Of a stretch of 64,000 bases of DNA, positions 9,301-19,744 are shown in pieces. Position 1 is the first letter of the stretch. The number at the start of each line of letters is the position of its first letter. Under the pieces are notes generated by a model. That model searched no databases, was not told where the DNA came from, and saw only the letters and a list, made by a program, of their open reading frames with translations. Source of the DNA: Deltaproteobacteria bacterium (lineage in GTDB: Bacteria; Myxococcota_A; UBA9042); assembly GCA_020632665.1 (NCBI GenBank), contig JACKFC010000004.1:145717-209716 (forward strand), given 5' to 3'. A program made the position numbers and the translations under genes.

Positions 9301-10479
9301 GTAGTAGACGATCGGTTTGGGCGTGCGCTGCGCGTAGGGGAGCAGCTTGCCGTCGTCACCATGGTGGCGCTGCCAGATGTTGAAGCGGTTGATCATCTGC
9401 TGCCGCGCGCTGTCGACCTCGCCATTCTTGTCGTCGTAGCCGTAGCGCTCGGTGCGGAAGTAGCCGAATTTGTCGAACCAGGGCAGGCGCACGAGGTAGC
9501 CGTCCGGGTCGCGGTGAAGGCCGACGTGCTTGGCGACCTCGACCCCGTTCTCCTCGACCAGATCGCTCTTCTCCCAGACACGGATCGCCTTGCCGTCGGC
9601 GTCGCGCGCGATGGCGTTGTCCGGGTAGGCGAGCGGGGCATAGTCGGTGTCCTCGACCGGGTCGACGCGGAGCAGCGCGGTGCGGACCTCGATCTCAGCG
9701 GCCTTGCAGTCCTCGTTGAGGAAGAACCAACACGCCGGGTACCGCTCCGGCCCCCAATAGGGGTCCCAGAAATCCCACGCCACCGGATTGGCCACGACCT
9801 TGGTGACGAAGTCGATATAGTCCGCGCTCTTGCGGTCGCGTTGCAGCTGCGGGTCGCGGGTCTCGCTCCAGCCGGCGGGCCCGCTCGCGTCCCGCCACGC
9901 CACGGTGAAGGCGTCGGGATCGCTGGGGTCGGTGACGATCGAGTCGGCCGAGGCCGCGTCGATGCCGTCGACCGTGAACATGAACGAACTCGTGGCGTTC
10001 TGCGCCCAATTCACGCGGATATAGCGGCGCTCGTACCACGGCCGGTCGCTGTCGTTCTCGACCAGGACGTTGCTCTGCTCGCCGGTGGCCTCGTTGTAGG
10101 TCCGCTGCACGTCGAAATGCTTGACGATCGGCCAGACGGCGACCGGCGTCCCCTGCACGGTCTTGCCCGGGTTGCTGCGGTCGGCGTGGGCCAAGTCGGT
10201 GCCGGCGATGAAGTCGTAGGAGCGGTAGGCGACGAGTTGGTCTTCGCGGACCACGAATCGGACGCGCTCGAGCTCTTCGGTCTCACCGACGAAGGTATAG
10301 CCGACATGGTAGGGCACATCGACGACCGTCCGGCTGAGGAAGAACTCGCCCTCGAAGACGCGCTTGTCCAGCGCTCCAGGCTGAACACGGTCGATCAGGC
10401 CGAGATCTTGGGCACACGCTGGCAGCAGCAGGAGCAGCGCAAGCACGGCGGCGAGCGAACGCAGAGGTGTACGAGTCAT
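6361..10479 (-). CDS. large zinc-dependent metalloprotease lipoprotein (metzincin-like)
   Basis: A 1372-aa protein with a lipobox (LLLLPAC) near residue 20, predicting a lipid-anchored outer-membrane or periplasmic enzyme. The zinc signature HEVGHTLGLRHNF is at about residues 766-778, giving three His ligands and the catalytic Glu as in metzincins. A downstream SSIMEY is a good Met-turn candidate. A Gly/Ala/Lys-rich, probably disordered insertion lies at about 555-615. The arrangement resembles large DUF4953/DUF5117-type bacterial metalloproteases. I place the start at the ATG at 10479, because GGGAGG lies about 8 nt upstream and the signal sequence begins there; a longer form from 10527 is less likely. 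The substrate is unknown. mutT follows 5 nt later. Confidence 0.85.
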   Translation of the reverse strand: MTRTPLRSLAAVLALLLLLPACAQDLGLIDRVQPGALDKRVFEGEFFLSRTVVDVPYHVGYTFVGETEELERVRFVVREDQLVAYRSYDFIAGTDLAHADRSNPGKTVQGTPVAVWPIVKHFDVQRTYNEATGEQSNVLVENDSDRPWYERRYIRVNWAQNATSSFMFTVDGIDAASADSIVTDPSDPDAFTVAWRDASGPAGWSETRDPQLQRDRKSADYIDFVTKVVANPVAWDFWDPYWGPERYPACWFFLNEDCKAAEIEVRTALLRVDPVEDTDYAPLAYPDNAIARDADGKAIRVWEKSDLVEENGVEVAKHVGLHRDPDGYLVRLPWFDKFGYFRTERYGYDDKNGEVDSARQQMINRFNIWQRHHGDDGKLLPYAQRTPKPIVYYLTPGFPSVLRAAAQAVADGWDDALRKTVAARQGKAPADVPRMFELRDNTQLLDSDGSVVDRGQRVGDLRYSLISLVDEPTRAGLLGYGPSWADPVTGRVVAAGAHMYGGPLRRFATSGRDLIRLVRGELDPEEYGLGRATADEVIASLKGQTHIAAQAAAGAARGPGAGGGSAGKRASGGDKAKAAGRGAGAAGAAGRGPRQGGGKAWFPTEQNADARRAAAKAFAARFSDKAFKQARRTQLEKSGKGKGNWAAARLGLGKDHPIEAFLATRDAILGWGTPDLQAKIAALPPGAPLPPLSAEDAGRVSPRRWAGLSNRWASMDRERLLRRHNMLHAAFVDDAVLGIAKELEGDDPEVAWSKIYAAVFRSTAEHEVGHTLGLRHNFEASTDAMNWHGRYWELRGETGKPLDTPTAAQLEAGMDDHRYSSIMEYAGRFHADMKGLGRYDYAAIAFGYGELVEVWGDKAKAGLLAHGMTRALWEEARYLAVGDPSLADPEAVIGHATRGFVHYSQIPKMVGGVENLDDRKLVPVEDVIAEMTAVGGTDEAPRARTHWPVPYRFCSDEYEMGTSTCHVYDDGADPWEIVRSGIQRWSDHYVLDAFRRDKVDFFVDDYAGRAWFRYMHPVATQYQHWLFDSYDPDDFWNPGALWYWLSDWRAADAGITSENWDEDEMGGLTAIEAVRRGIAWLTSVVGNPEPGYYCLNTTKNHYEWVGAATDVDVCETPQGCGTGDGTCADLVIPFGVGRYQWTEYDSDTGYTFYERLRHAGAFYDKVTALEVLADPTTFFIGVDAAQPLNNYVLGTFLAFPKEITQIFGGVAAGRSDVVGWKLAPDGTVMRPDPFRDPALTASWPAIEMPGMYTLRPYAMYYGLAWLNANWDQSFHDTLQIWKVGGSETLALPESATVATLVNPLSNHVYQAGKSPREGWFSAGYEMVLAGKKAADAYAANPSDVYARWDLEDATTFLDLSRGIFDVFGLAWF

Positions 10480-10525
10480 CTTCGTTGCCTCCCTGGCGCG
10501 AGGTCCAGGTCGTTGTCGGAAGGGC

Positions 10526-10572
10526 AAAAACTAGCACGCCGCGCCGGGGGCGAACATCCCCACGGCGCGGCG
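10526..10572 (-). terminator. strong rho-independent terminator after the acidic-protein gene
   Basis: On the minus strand a long hairpin (outer arms CGCCGCGCCG and CGGCGCGGCG, inner GGGG/CCCC, one bulged base, 7-nt loop) at 10537-10572 is followed by TGCTAGTTTTT. It is 22 nt downstream of the stop at 10594. Confidence 0.75.
10528..10536 (-). promoter_or_regulatory. candidate extended -10 of the metalloprotease gene, overlapping a terminator
   Basis: The minus strand reads TGC TAGTTT about 50 nt upstream of the metalloprotease ATG. The same bases form the U-tract of the preceding terminator, so termination and re-initiation would occur at one spot. No good -35 is visible. Confidence 0.3.
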
Positions 10573-10593
10573 CGCACATCGCACCGATGCAAC

Positions 10594-11043
10594 CTACCAA
10601 TCGTCGTCGAAGTCGACTTCCTCGATGTCGTCGCCGCCGTCGTCGTCATCGTCCTCGTCTTCCTCGTCGTCGCCGGTGAACATCCGAATCAGGCGGGCCT
10701 CGTCGTCGTCCTCTTCCTCTTCGTCCTCTTCCTCTTCGTCGTCGACCTCGTCGTCGTCGTCGTCGTCGTCGTCGTCTTCCTCTTCCTCTTCCTCTTCCTC
10801 TTCTTCTTCCTCTTCGTCCTCTTCCTCGACGCGACGACGCTTGCGCTTGCGCACGGGCTCGTCATCGAAGTTCAACTCTTCGACCTCGTCCTCGTCCTCT
10901 TCCTCGCCGTCGATATCGGGGAGGTCATCGTCCCATTCATCGTCCCAGCCGGCACGCAGCGGCAAGTCGACGTCGAAGCTCTCGTACGCGGGCGCGCTAC
11001 GAGGCAATGGCGGCGGCGGGGCGAGGTTCGTGACGAGTTCCAT
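10594..11043 (-). CDS. extremely acidic low-complexity protein
   Basis: A 149-aa protein with no signal peptide. Residues about 35-149 are mostly Asp and Glu, including an uninterrupted run of Glu then Asp, broken by one basic cluster (RKRKRRR, about residues 66-72) and a short hydrophobic patch (ARLIRMF). It ends in FDDDW. A good AGGAG lies about 8 nt before the ATG, and a strong terminator follows, so it looks like a real single-gene unit. Such polyacidic proteins may act as histone-like-protein chaperones, DNA mimics or cation binders, but no family could be recognised and none of these is shown here. Confidence 0.7.
   Translation of the reverse strand: MELVTNLAPPPPLPRSAPAYESFDVDLPLRAGWDDEWDDDLPDIDGEEEDEDEVEELNFDDEPVRKRKRRRVEEEDEEEEEEEEEEEEEDDDDDDDDDEVDDEEEEDEEEEDDDEARLIRMFTGDDEEDEDDDDDGGDDIEEVDFDDDW
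10748..10829 (-). repeat. in-frame trinucleotide repeats coding the Asp/Glu tract
   Basis: The coding strand consists of GAC/GAA/GAG triplet runs; the plus strand shows CGT repeats followed by CTTCCT repeats. Because the unit is three bases, slippage would change tract length without a frameshift. Confidence 0.7.
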
Positions 11044-11159
11044 GGGCGAGCTCCTGGTCGTTCGCCCATTGCCTCGGGCGTCCGTCTAGCGATCTGGCGC
11101 GGGGCCCCCCCTCGGGTCCACCACGGCCGCCATTTTGATCGGACCGAAGCGCGTGGCAA

Positions 11160-11186
11160 GTCCGCCGACGCGAATTGTCGACGGAC
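11160..11186 (+). promoter_or_regulatory. hairpin in the leader region of the cobalamin adenosyltransferase gene
   Basis: GTCCG-c-CGAC pairs with GTCG-a-CGGAC around a 7-nt loop, about 100 nt upstream of the ATG at 11286. I do not see the conserved boxes of a cobalamin riboswitch, so its role is unknown and it may be incidental to high G+C. Confidence 0.2.
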
Positions 11187-11285
11187 GCCGGCGCTGGCAG
11201 GCTCCGGCTGCGACGAACTGGCCGCCATGCAGGCGTCGGTTCGCCGTCTGGGCGCCGGGTTGCGGGCGCCCGAGGAGAGCGCGAG

Positions 11286-11876
11286 ATGGTACGATTGACG
11301 CGGATCTACACCCGCGGTGGCGACGACGGCACGACCTCGTTGGTCGGTGGCCGCCGGGTCCAGAAGGACCACATCCGGATCGAGTCCTACGGCACGGTCG
11401 ACGAGCTCAACGCCACGCTCGGCATGGCGCGCGAACGCGCCGACGCCACCATCGTCGAGCAGGCGGTGCGCGAAGACGTGATCGCTTTGCTGACGACCTT
11501 GCAGAATCAGCTCTTCGATCTCGGCAGCGGCCTGGCCACGCCGACCGAAGATCGCTGGGAGGGCCAACCCGTGATCGACGACGTCGAGGTCACCTGGCTC
11601 GAAGGCCAGATCGATCGCCTCAACGCCCAGCTCACGCCGCTGCGATCGTTCGTTCTGCCCGGAGGTGGGCCGGTCGGCGCCGCGCTGCACCTCTCGCGCA
11701 CGGTCTGCCGCCGCGCCGAGCGGGTGACGTTGGCGTTGGCGCGGGAAGAGGCGTTGCCGGGTGCGGAGCTGCGCTACCTCAACCGCCTCTCGGACCTGCT
11801 CTTCGTCCTCGGGCGCTGGGTGGCGATGAAGACCGGCGAGCCCGAGCCGCTGTGGCAGGCCCGCCCACGCACCTGA
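11286..11876 (+). CDS. ATP:cob(I)alamin adenosyltransferase, PduO/MMAB type
   Basis: A 196-aa protein, the usual size of the family. It transfers adenosyl from ATP to cob(I)alamin to make coenzyme B12 in the cytoplasm. Diagnostic motifs are present: TRGGDDGTTSL at the N-terminus (ATP binding), SYGTVDELNATLG, and the C-terminal LPGGGPVGAALHLSRTVCRR. The ATG at 11286 follows GAGGAG by about 8 nt, so in-frame upstream starts are rejected. No B12-dependent enzyme gene lies next to it; the upstream gene is divergent and the next gene is convergent, 18 nt away. Confidence 0.9.
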   Translation: MVRLTRIYTRGGDDGTTSLVGGRRVQKDHIRIESYGTVDELNATLGMARERADATIVEQAVREDVIALLTTLQNQLFDLGSGLATPTEDRWEGQPVIDDVEVTWLEGQIDRLNAQLTPLRSFVLPGGGPVGAALHLSRTVCRRAERVTLALAREEALPGAELRYLNRLSDLLFVLGRWVAMKTGEPEPLWQARPRT

Positions 11877-11894
11877 TCGCCGCGCAGATGCAGG

Positions 11895-13457
11895 CTACGG
11901 TTTGCTGCAGGTCTTGTTCGGCGGCGCGGCGCCCGAGACGCAGGCCATCTGCACCGGGCAATCGTAGTCGACGCTGCAGATGCGCTCGCAGAAGGCGAGG
12001 CCGGAATTGACGCAGATCGTGCCGAATGGGCAGGCCGGCTTGCCGATCCCGCATGGGAGCTGACAGAAGCCCGCGGTCTTGCCGGCGTTGGTGAAGCAAT
12101 AGCCGCCGGAGTTGCACTCGTCGCTGCTGGTGCAGTTGGCGCCGGCGCTGCCAGCCGGTCGCGGCGCGCAGGCGTAGGAGGCGGTCGCGGCCCCACCCGG
12201 CGGCGCGATCGGCGTGCCGTAGACGCATTCGGTCCCCGGGATCTTGCAGGTATCGGCGTCGCCTGGGCCCTGGCAGGTCGCGGCACACGAGCCCGAGAGC
12301 GCGTCGCCGTCGCTGACGCAGACCGAGCCGGTGGGGCAGCCGAGGTCTTTGCCGCACGGCTGGGTGCAGACGCCCTTCTCCTTTTCCTTCGCCAGATCGC
12401 ACGGACCCGAGGCGCCACATTGGGCGTCGGTCAGGCAGGGCGCGCCGCCGGTCTGGCACGTGCCCTTGGCGACGATCGTGCACTTGCCCGATTGGCAGTC
12501 GAGGTCGGCGAGGCATTCGGCGCCGACCGGTGCCGCCTTGTCGCTGTCGAGGCAGACCTGCACGGTCTGCTTGCCGAGGTCGGTCCGGGTGACGCATTTG
12601 CGCACCAGCCCGCCGCCGACCTGGCACTCCGAGTCCGCCGTGCAGGTCTTCAGGCAGAGCGGTTTGCCCTCGCGCAGCACACAGGCCGTCCCGGCTTCGC
12701 AGGCGTCGCCCTTGCCGCAGCCGACGCGGGCGCAATATCCGCCGGCGATATCGGTGATGCAGGTCGACTCGCCGCTGCAGTCCAGCGGAAGCTTGCAGGT
12801 CGTGCCGGGAGCCTGCTTGCCGCCGGGCAGGCAGAGCTGCGCATCGAGGCCGCCCCAGGTCGAGGTCAGGCGCTTGCAGGCGTAGCCATCGCCAGTGCGG
12901 CACTCGCTGTTGAGCTCGCAGCCCGCGATGCAGAGTTGGCTCTTCTCGTCGCTGCCCCAGCAGACCGAGGAGCCGGGGCAGGGCACGCCGCCGACGCTGC
13001 AGCCCGGGACGGTGCAATAGCCACCGGGCCAGGAGAAGCATTCGAGGCCGGGCAGGCAATCGAGTCCGTCGGCACATTTGGCGCCGATCGGGTTCTTGCT
13101 GCCACCGCCGGTATCGGGCTTGCCGGCATCGGGCTTGCCGGCGTCGACCGTGCCGGTATCCGGTGGATTCGCGGTATCGGGGACGTCGGCCTGCGCGTCG
13201 GCCGCACCGCCGATATCCGCACTCGCGTCGGTGACGCCGGTATCGGCCGTCGCGGTGTCGGGCTGGCCGCCGCCGGTGTCGGCCTGCGCCGTGTCCTGAC
13301 CGCCGCCGCCGGTCTTCTCCGGGTAGCAGTAGACGCCCTCGGCGTAGTAGCCGGGCGGGCAGAGGACCTCTTTGTCTCCGCCACAGGCCGAGGCCCAGCC
13401 GACGACGAACAAGCAGGTCAGGGCGAGCGTGCAGCGGGTGCGGGCGAGCTTTGTCAT
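11895..13457 (-). CDS. Cys-rich lipoprotein with Asp/Thr-rich linker
   Basis: A 520-aa protein with a lipobox (VGWASAC, Cys about residue 25). Residues about 55-125 are a linker of DTG, DAG and KPDTG repeats, typical of surface lipoproteins in this lineage. The remainder (about 130-520) is a string of Cys-rich modules of the form CxxGxxCxxG...C with spacings suggesting disulfide knots. No enzymatic motif is visible. The start ATG has GGAGG about 8 nt upstream. It is convergent with the cobalamin adenosyltransferase gene, with 18 nt between stops. Function unknown; a surface adhesin or scaffold is a guess. Confidence 0.8.
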   Translation of the reverse strand: MTKLARTRCTLALTCLFVVGWASACGGDKEVLCPPGYYAEGVYCYPEKTGGGGQDTAQADTGGGQPDTATADTGVTDASADIGGAADAQADVPDTANPPDTGTVDAGKPDAGKPDTGGGSKNPIGAKCADGLDCLPGLECFSWPGGYCTVPGCSVGGVPCPGSSVCWGSDEKSQLCIAGCELNSECRTGDGYACKRLTSTWGGLDAQLCLPGGKQAPGTTCKLPLDCSGESTCITDIAGGYCARVGCGKGDACEAGTACVLREGKPLCLKTCTADSECQVGGGLVRKCVTRTDLGKQTVQVCLDSDKAAPVGAECLADLDCQSGKCTIVAKGTCQTGGAPCLTDAQCGASGPCDLAKEKEKGVCTQPCGKDLGCPTGSVCVSDGDALSGSCAATCQGPGDADTCKIPGTECVYGTPIAPPGGAATASYACAPRPAGSAGANCTSSDECNSGGYCFTNAGKTAGFCQLPCGIGKPACPFGTICVNSGLAFCERICSVDYDCPVQMACVSGAAPPNKTCSKP

Positions 13458-13479
13458 GGGGACGGCCTCCGGGCGCGGC

Positions 13480-13488
13480 AGCGTAGCA
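13480..13488 (-). promoter_or_regulatory. candidate extended -10 for the Cys-rich lipoprotein gene
   Basis: The minus strand reads TGC TACGCT. Predicted transcription start is about 16 nt before the ATG at 13457, leaving just enough leader for the GGAGG. No -35 match was found. Confidence 0.35.
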
Positions 13489-13564
13489 GGATGCGGTCGC
13501 CGTCGCGAGCATCGGCGCGCGCCCCAGGTCGACAGTCGCAGCCCCCCTCCGTAAGCTCCCCGGC

Positions 13565-14782
13565 ATGAATCGAATCACGCCTCCGTCCACCATCCGCCCC
13601 CTTCGCCCGAGCGGCTTCGGCCTCACGCTCTTGCTCGCACTCGCGGTCGGCTGCAACGACAAGCCCGCTGCTCAACCTGCTGCCCCAGCCGCCGCTGCCC
13701 CCGCCGCAGCCGCCGCGGCCCCCGCCCCCGCCCCAGCCCCCGCCGCCCCAGCCCCCGCCGCCGCCCCAGCCCCCGCCGCGCCCGTCGACGGCGAGCAAGC
13801 CGCCGCAGCGCCCGGATCGAGCGACGACGTCGCCCGCTGGATCCACCGCACGCCGGACGGTCGCGATTTGCCGACGCACTTCGCCGCCGAGCTGCGCGAG
13901 GCCAAGGCACAGGGCCGCGCCGTCGTCGTCATGTTCACCGCCGATTGGTGCTCGCCCTGCAAGGCGATCAAAGAGTTCGTCCACGAGAGCGCGGTCGTGC
14001 AGCGAGCCTTGGCGGCCGGGCGGATGATCTACATCGACGTCGACGAGTGGCGCGGGCCGGCGCACCGGCTGATCCCGGGCGTCAACCCGACCAAGTTGCC
14101 GACCCTGGTGCGGGTCGACGAAGCCGGCAAAGAGCTCGTGCGCTGCTACGGCAGTGAGCTCGGGCTGCTCTCGGAGGACGCGATCGCGAAGAACCTGCTC
14201 CGCTTGCTCGCCGGGCAGGCTCCGGCCACCCCCGATTACGACAGCGATCCGGCGCTGCGGCAGGCGCTGATCCGCAAATCGAGCGACGCCCAGGCGGCGC
14301 GCACCGCGGGGCAGGCCGAGCTCGACGTCGCGTTGATCGACGCCAGCAGCACCGGCTCGATCGTCCACATCGTGCTGCGCAACCACGACGGACCGCGGCG
14401 CTGGTTCCTCCTGCCGATGGGCGCGCCGCTGGCCGAGCAGGTCAAGGTCACCTCGTGGCAGACGGTGAAATTCGCCGAGCACGTCCGCGCCACCTTCTTG
14501 CGCTTCATCGGTACGCCCTCCTTCGTCGCGATGCCGGTTGCCGGCTACGGCTCGGTCGACCTCGGCCGCTGGCGGGTCGAGGCGAAGCTCGAGCGCGGCA
14601 AGCCCTTCGAGGTCTGGGAGCTGAACCGGCTCGAAGTCGATGGCCAGCCGCTGCAATTCCAGATGAAGCTGCCATACAAGCTGCACATCGAGAACGGCCT
14701 CGCGCAGCAGATCCTGGGCCAGAACGGCGCGGCCGAGGTCAAGCTCTTCGTCAAGCGGAAGCTCCCCGCGACGATCCGATAG
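13565..14782 (+). CDS. thioredoxin-fold lipoprotein with Ala/Pro linker
   Basis: A 405-aa protein. A signal sequence ends in LALAVGC, marking a lipoprotein. Residues about 36-78 are an almost pure Ala/Pro spacer, encoded by low-complexity GCC/CCC-rich DNA. The thioredoxin-like domain (about 95-225) carries the redox pair WCSPC in VMFTADWCSPCK and the cis-Pro region TKLPTLV. The C-terminal 170 residues are a separate domain I do not recognise. It probably works in periplasmic thiol chemistry (reductase or isomerase), held off the membrane by the spacer. The next gene, another lipoprotein, starts 6 nt later. Confidence 0.8.
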   Translation: MNRITPPSTIRPLRPSGFGLTLLLALAVGCNDKPAAQPAAPAAAAPAAAAAAPAPAPAPAAPAPAAAPAPAAPVDGEQAAAAPGSSDDVARWIHRTPDGRDLPTHFAAELREAKAQGRAVVVMFTADWCSPCKAIKEFVHESAVVQRALAAGRMIYIDVDEWRGPAHRLIPGVNPTKLPTLVRVDEAGKELVRCYGSELGLLSEDAIAKNLLRLLAGQAPATPDYDSDPALRQALIRKSSDAQAARTAGQAELDVALIDASSTGSIVHIVLRNHDGPRRWFLLPMGAPLAEQVKVTSWQTVKFAEHVRATFLRFIGTPSFVAMPVAGYGSVDLGRWRVEAKLERGKPFEVWELNRLEVDGQPLQFQMKLPYKLHIENGLAQQILGQNGAAEVKLFVKRKLPATIR

Positions 14783-14788
14783 GACACC

Positions 14789-15682
14789 ATGGTTGCAAAC
14801 GTACTTCGCTTGGTGAGCTACGTGCTCGGCGTGTCGGTGCTCTGCCTCTCCGCGCTCGGTTGCCAGCGGCAGCACGAGGCTTCGGCGACCCTGGCGAGCA
14901 GCGCGGGCACAGCGGCAACGCCGTCGGCCATCGCCGCGGCCGAAAGCAGCGGCGCCGAAGCTGCCAAAGCGCTCGCCGCCGCGGAGCGCGCTGCCGCCGC
15001 CGCCCCCGCCGCGATGGATTCGGCGATGCCTGCCGGCCACCCGCCGGTCGAAGGCGGCGCGGTGCACGGCCAGCCGGCGCCGCGCCGGGCCGCGGGGGAC
15101 GTCGTCGCACACGGCCCGGTCGGCGAAGTCCTCGAGGCGCTGCCCGCGGATCGCTACACCTACCTGCGGCTGAAGACGACGGACGGCGAAGTCTGGGCGG
15201 CGGTCGGTGGCGACGCGCCCGCGGTTGGCGCGCAGGTCGCGATCGTCGAAGCGCTGCGGATGGAACAATTCCACTCTGCAGCGTTGGAACGCACCTTCGC
15301 GGTGCTGTGGCTCGGCCGCGTCTCGACCAACGTGCCGGCCGCCGAGCGGGCTGCCGCGGGGGAGGCCAAGGCGCTGCCGACCGCCGCTGCCGGTGAGCAG
15401 GCGATCGCGACGGTCCGTTCGCAGGCGAAGGCGCTCGCCGGGCAGCGCGTCCGCGTCCGCGGTCGGGTCGAGAAGGTGACCCGCCGCGTCCTCGGCAAGG
15501 ATTGGCTCCACCTGCGCGATCAGAGCGTCGGTGAGGCTGGCGCCGCCTTGGTCGTCACCACGCAGACGGCGGTCGAGGTCGGCGCGATCGTGGTCCTGGA
15601 AGGAACGCTGGCGGTCGACCACGAGATCGGTGCAGGCTACCGCTACGACGTTCTGCTGCAGGACGCGACGCCGGTCGAATAG
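14789..15682 (+). CDS. lipoprotein with two tandem OB-fold-like domains
   Basis: A 297-aa protein with a lipobox (CLSALGC). After an Ala-rich linker, residues about 105-195 (GEVLEAL, YTYLRLKT, FHSAALERTF) and about 225-297 (VRVRGRVEKV, DWLHLRDQS, GAGYRYDVLL) match the repeated OB-type nucleotide-binding-like modules found in exported proteins of several Gram-negative groups. Despite that family name, an exported location makes nucleic-acid binding doubtful. AGGA precedes the ATG. It sits 6 nt after the thioredoxin-like gene and 44 nt before the ATPase gene, so one transcript is likely. Confidence 0.75.
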   Translation: MVANVLRLVSYVLGVSVLCLSALGCQRQHEASATLASSAGTAATPSAIAAAESSGAEAAKALAAAERAAAAAPAAMDSAMPAGHPPVEGGAVHGQPAPRRAAGDVVAHGPVGEVLEALPADRYTYLRLKTTDGEVWAAVGGDAPAVGAQVAIVEALRMEQFHSAALERTFAVLWLGRVSTNVPAAERAAAGEAKALPTAAAGEQAIATVRSQAKALAGQRVRVRGRVEKVTRRVLGKDWLHLRDQSVGEAGAALVVTTQTAVEVGAIVVLEGTLAVDHEIGAGYRYDVLLQDATPVE

Positions 15683-15726
15683 GCCTGCGCGGCCGCGCTT
15701 CTCGGCGCGGCGACGGGAGCGAAGGC

Positions 15727-18197
<2,471 letters not shown>

Positions 18198-18201
<4 letters not shown>

Positions 18202-19115
18202 AGCGCGGCTGGCGCGGGCTCGCGGTCGCAGCTTCGTTGCTTCTCGGCGGCGGCTGCACCTCGCTGCCCGACGCCCCCGAGGTCATTCGCCTTGCCGCTG
18301 ACGCCACCCGCCTCGGCAACGACGGCGACGCCGGCCCGCACGGCGTCGGCTGCGCGGCGGTGCGGCGCAATACGCACCTCTCCGACGGCGCCACGCTCCA
18401 CCTCTGCTGGCCGGTCGACGCCGAGCAGGTCCGCGTCCCTGGTGCGTTCCCGGCGGCAATTCTGGTCCCTGGTGGCTTGGTCTCGGCCGAGCGCTACGCG
18501 TGGCTGCAGACCCACCTCGTCAGCCGCGGCTACGTCGTCGTGTTGCCTGAATTTCCGCTCGATCTGCCATTGCTCGACGCCGAACCGGCGGTGGCCGCGC
18601 GCGCGCTGCTCGACGAGTTGGCCACGACGGGCGACGCCACGCTCGCCGGATCGGTCTCACTGACCAATGGCGTCGGCGTCCTCGGCCATTCGCTCGGCGG
18701 CGTCGTGGCGACGCAGCGCTGGCTCGACGACGCCGACCTCGGCGCGCTGGTCCTGCTCGCCAGCTTCCCGGCCGACGCCGACGATGTGCAGGCCCGCGCC
18801 GGCGACCCGGTCTTGGTCCTGAGCGGGGCGCGTGACGGCGCTTCGACGCCGGTCGAGGTCAGCGCCGGCTTCGAGCGCTTCGGCACGCCGCGCTGGCTGG
18901 GGCTGGTCAGCGGCATGAACCACTATGATTGGACCGACGGCGTGCGCGACGACGAACGCGCCGGCGATCAGGCCGCCACGCGGCCGACGGCTGCCTCGCG
19001 GCGCGACGCCCTCCGCCTGCTCGACGCCTTCCTCGACGCCCAACTCGGCGGTGATCCGCAGGGCTGGGCCCGCCTGGACGCCGGCGTCTTCCCGGGCGTG
19101 GAGCTCCGCCGATGA
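18198..19115 (+). CDS. lipoprotein alpha/beta hydrolase
   Basis: A 305-aa protein with a lipobox (LLLGGGC). An alpha/beta hydrolase fold is indicated by the nucleophile elbow GHSLGG at about residue 165, a preceding oxyanion-region AILVPGGLVSAERY, and a late GMNHYDWTDG that can supply the catalytic His. It resembles chlorophyllase- or dienelactone-hydrolase-like lipoproteins; the substrate is unknown. It overlaps both neighbours by 4 bases, which argues for translational coupling with the ATPase and the following small protein. Confidence 0.78.
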
Positions 19116-19744
19116 CGCGTCGCCCGCCGCGCCGCCCGCCGCACCGCCTTCGGTCGGCCTGGCTGGAGAACGCAGCGATCGGCCTCGCCGCGCTCTGTGC
19201 GCTGCTGGCCGCCCCGACGCCGGCGCGGGCCTCGACGCCCGCGGCGCTCGGGCTGCTCGCCAGCGACGACGTCGTCGTGCAGATGGACGCCGACGCGGCC
19301 TCGGTCGCGGTCGGATTGCCGGGCGCCGCCAGCCTTGTGGTCGCGGCCTCGCTCGGCCTGCCCTCCGATGCGCTGGGCGTCGCGGTCGGCACGCGCTTTC
19401 GTCTGGCCGGCGACGCCACGGCGGGCGTGACGGCCGTCCTCGCCGCTGGCGTCGTCGCGCCGCTGCTGCAGCCCGGCGTCGCGCTCGGGCTGCACCCGGC
19501 GATCACTGCGCATTGGCGTGGCGAGGTGCTGCAATTCGCCGCCATCGCGTCCGTGCCCTCCGCGGTCGGCTGGCAGTCGGGCGCGCTGGCGCTGCGCTAC
19601 GGGCTCTCGCTCGACGGCGTGGCCGCGGTGGGCATCGGTCGCTGGCGGGCCGGCGTGGTCGGCAACGTCGGCGCCGTCGGCGGTGGCGAGGCCGGGGTGG
19701 CGCTCCGGCTCGGCGTCGGCGGCCTGCTCGGCCTGCGCTTCTGA
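19112..19744 (+). CDS. small exported barrel-like protein of unknown function
   Basis: A 210-aa protein with an Arg-rich n-region, hydrophobic core and cleavage site near ARA-STP. The mature part is Gly/Ala/Val-rich with alternating polarity and ends in LLGLRF; a terminal Phe is typical of outer-membrane beta-barrels. I do not recognise a family. It is the last gene of the plus-strand run and overlaps the 3' end of the convergent membrane glycosyltransferase gene by 148 bp. Confidence 0.6.
   Translation: MTRRPPRRPPHRLRSAWLENAAIGLAALCALLAAPTPARASTPAALGLLASDDVVVQMDADAASVAVGLPGAASLVVAASLGLPSDALGVAVGTRFRLAGDATAGVTAVLAAGVVAPLLQPGVALGLHPAITAHWRGEVLQFAAIASVPSAVGWQSGALALRYGLSLDGVAAVGIGRWRAGVVGNVGAVGGGEAGVALRLGVGGLLGLRF

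Noticed and set aside
11044..11285. Cobalamin riboswitch before the adenosyltransferase gene
   Set aside because: I could not find the conserved B12-box or the expected multi-stem layout. Only one hairpin is present.
3981..11298. Plus-strand frames of 700-930 codons opposite the Cys-rich protein and metalloprotease genes
   Set aside because: They are high-G+C antisense shadows. The minus-strand frames carry HEVGHTLGLRHNF, a Nudix box and EECDDGN repeats.
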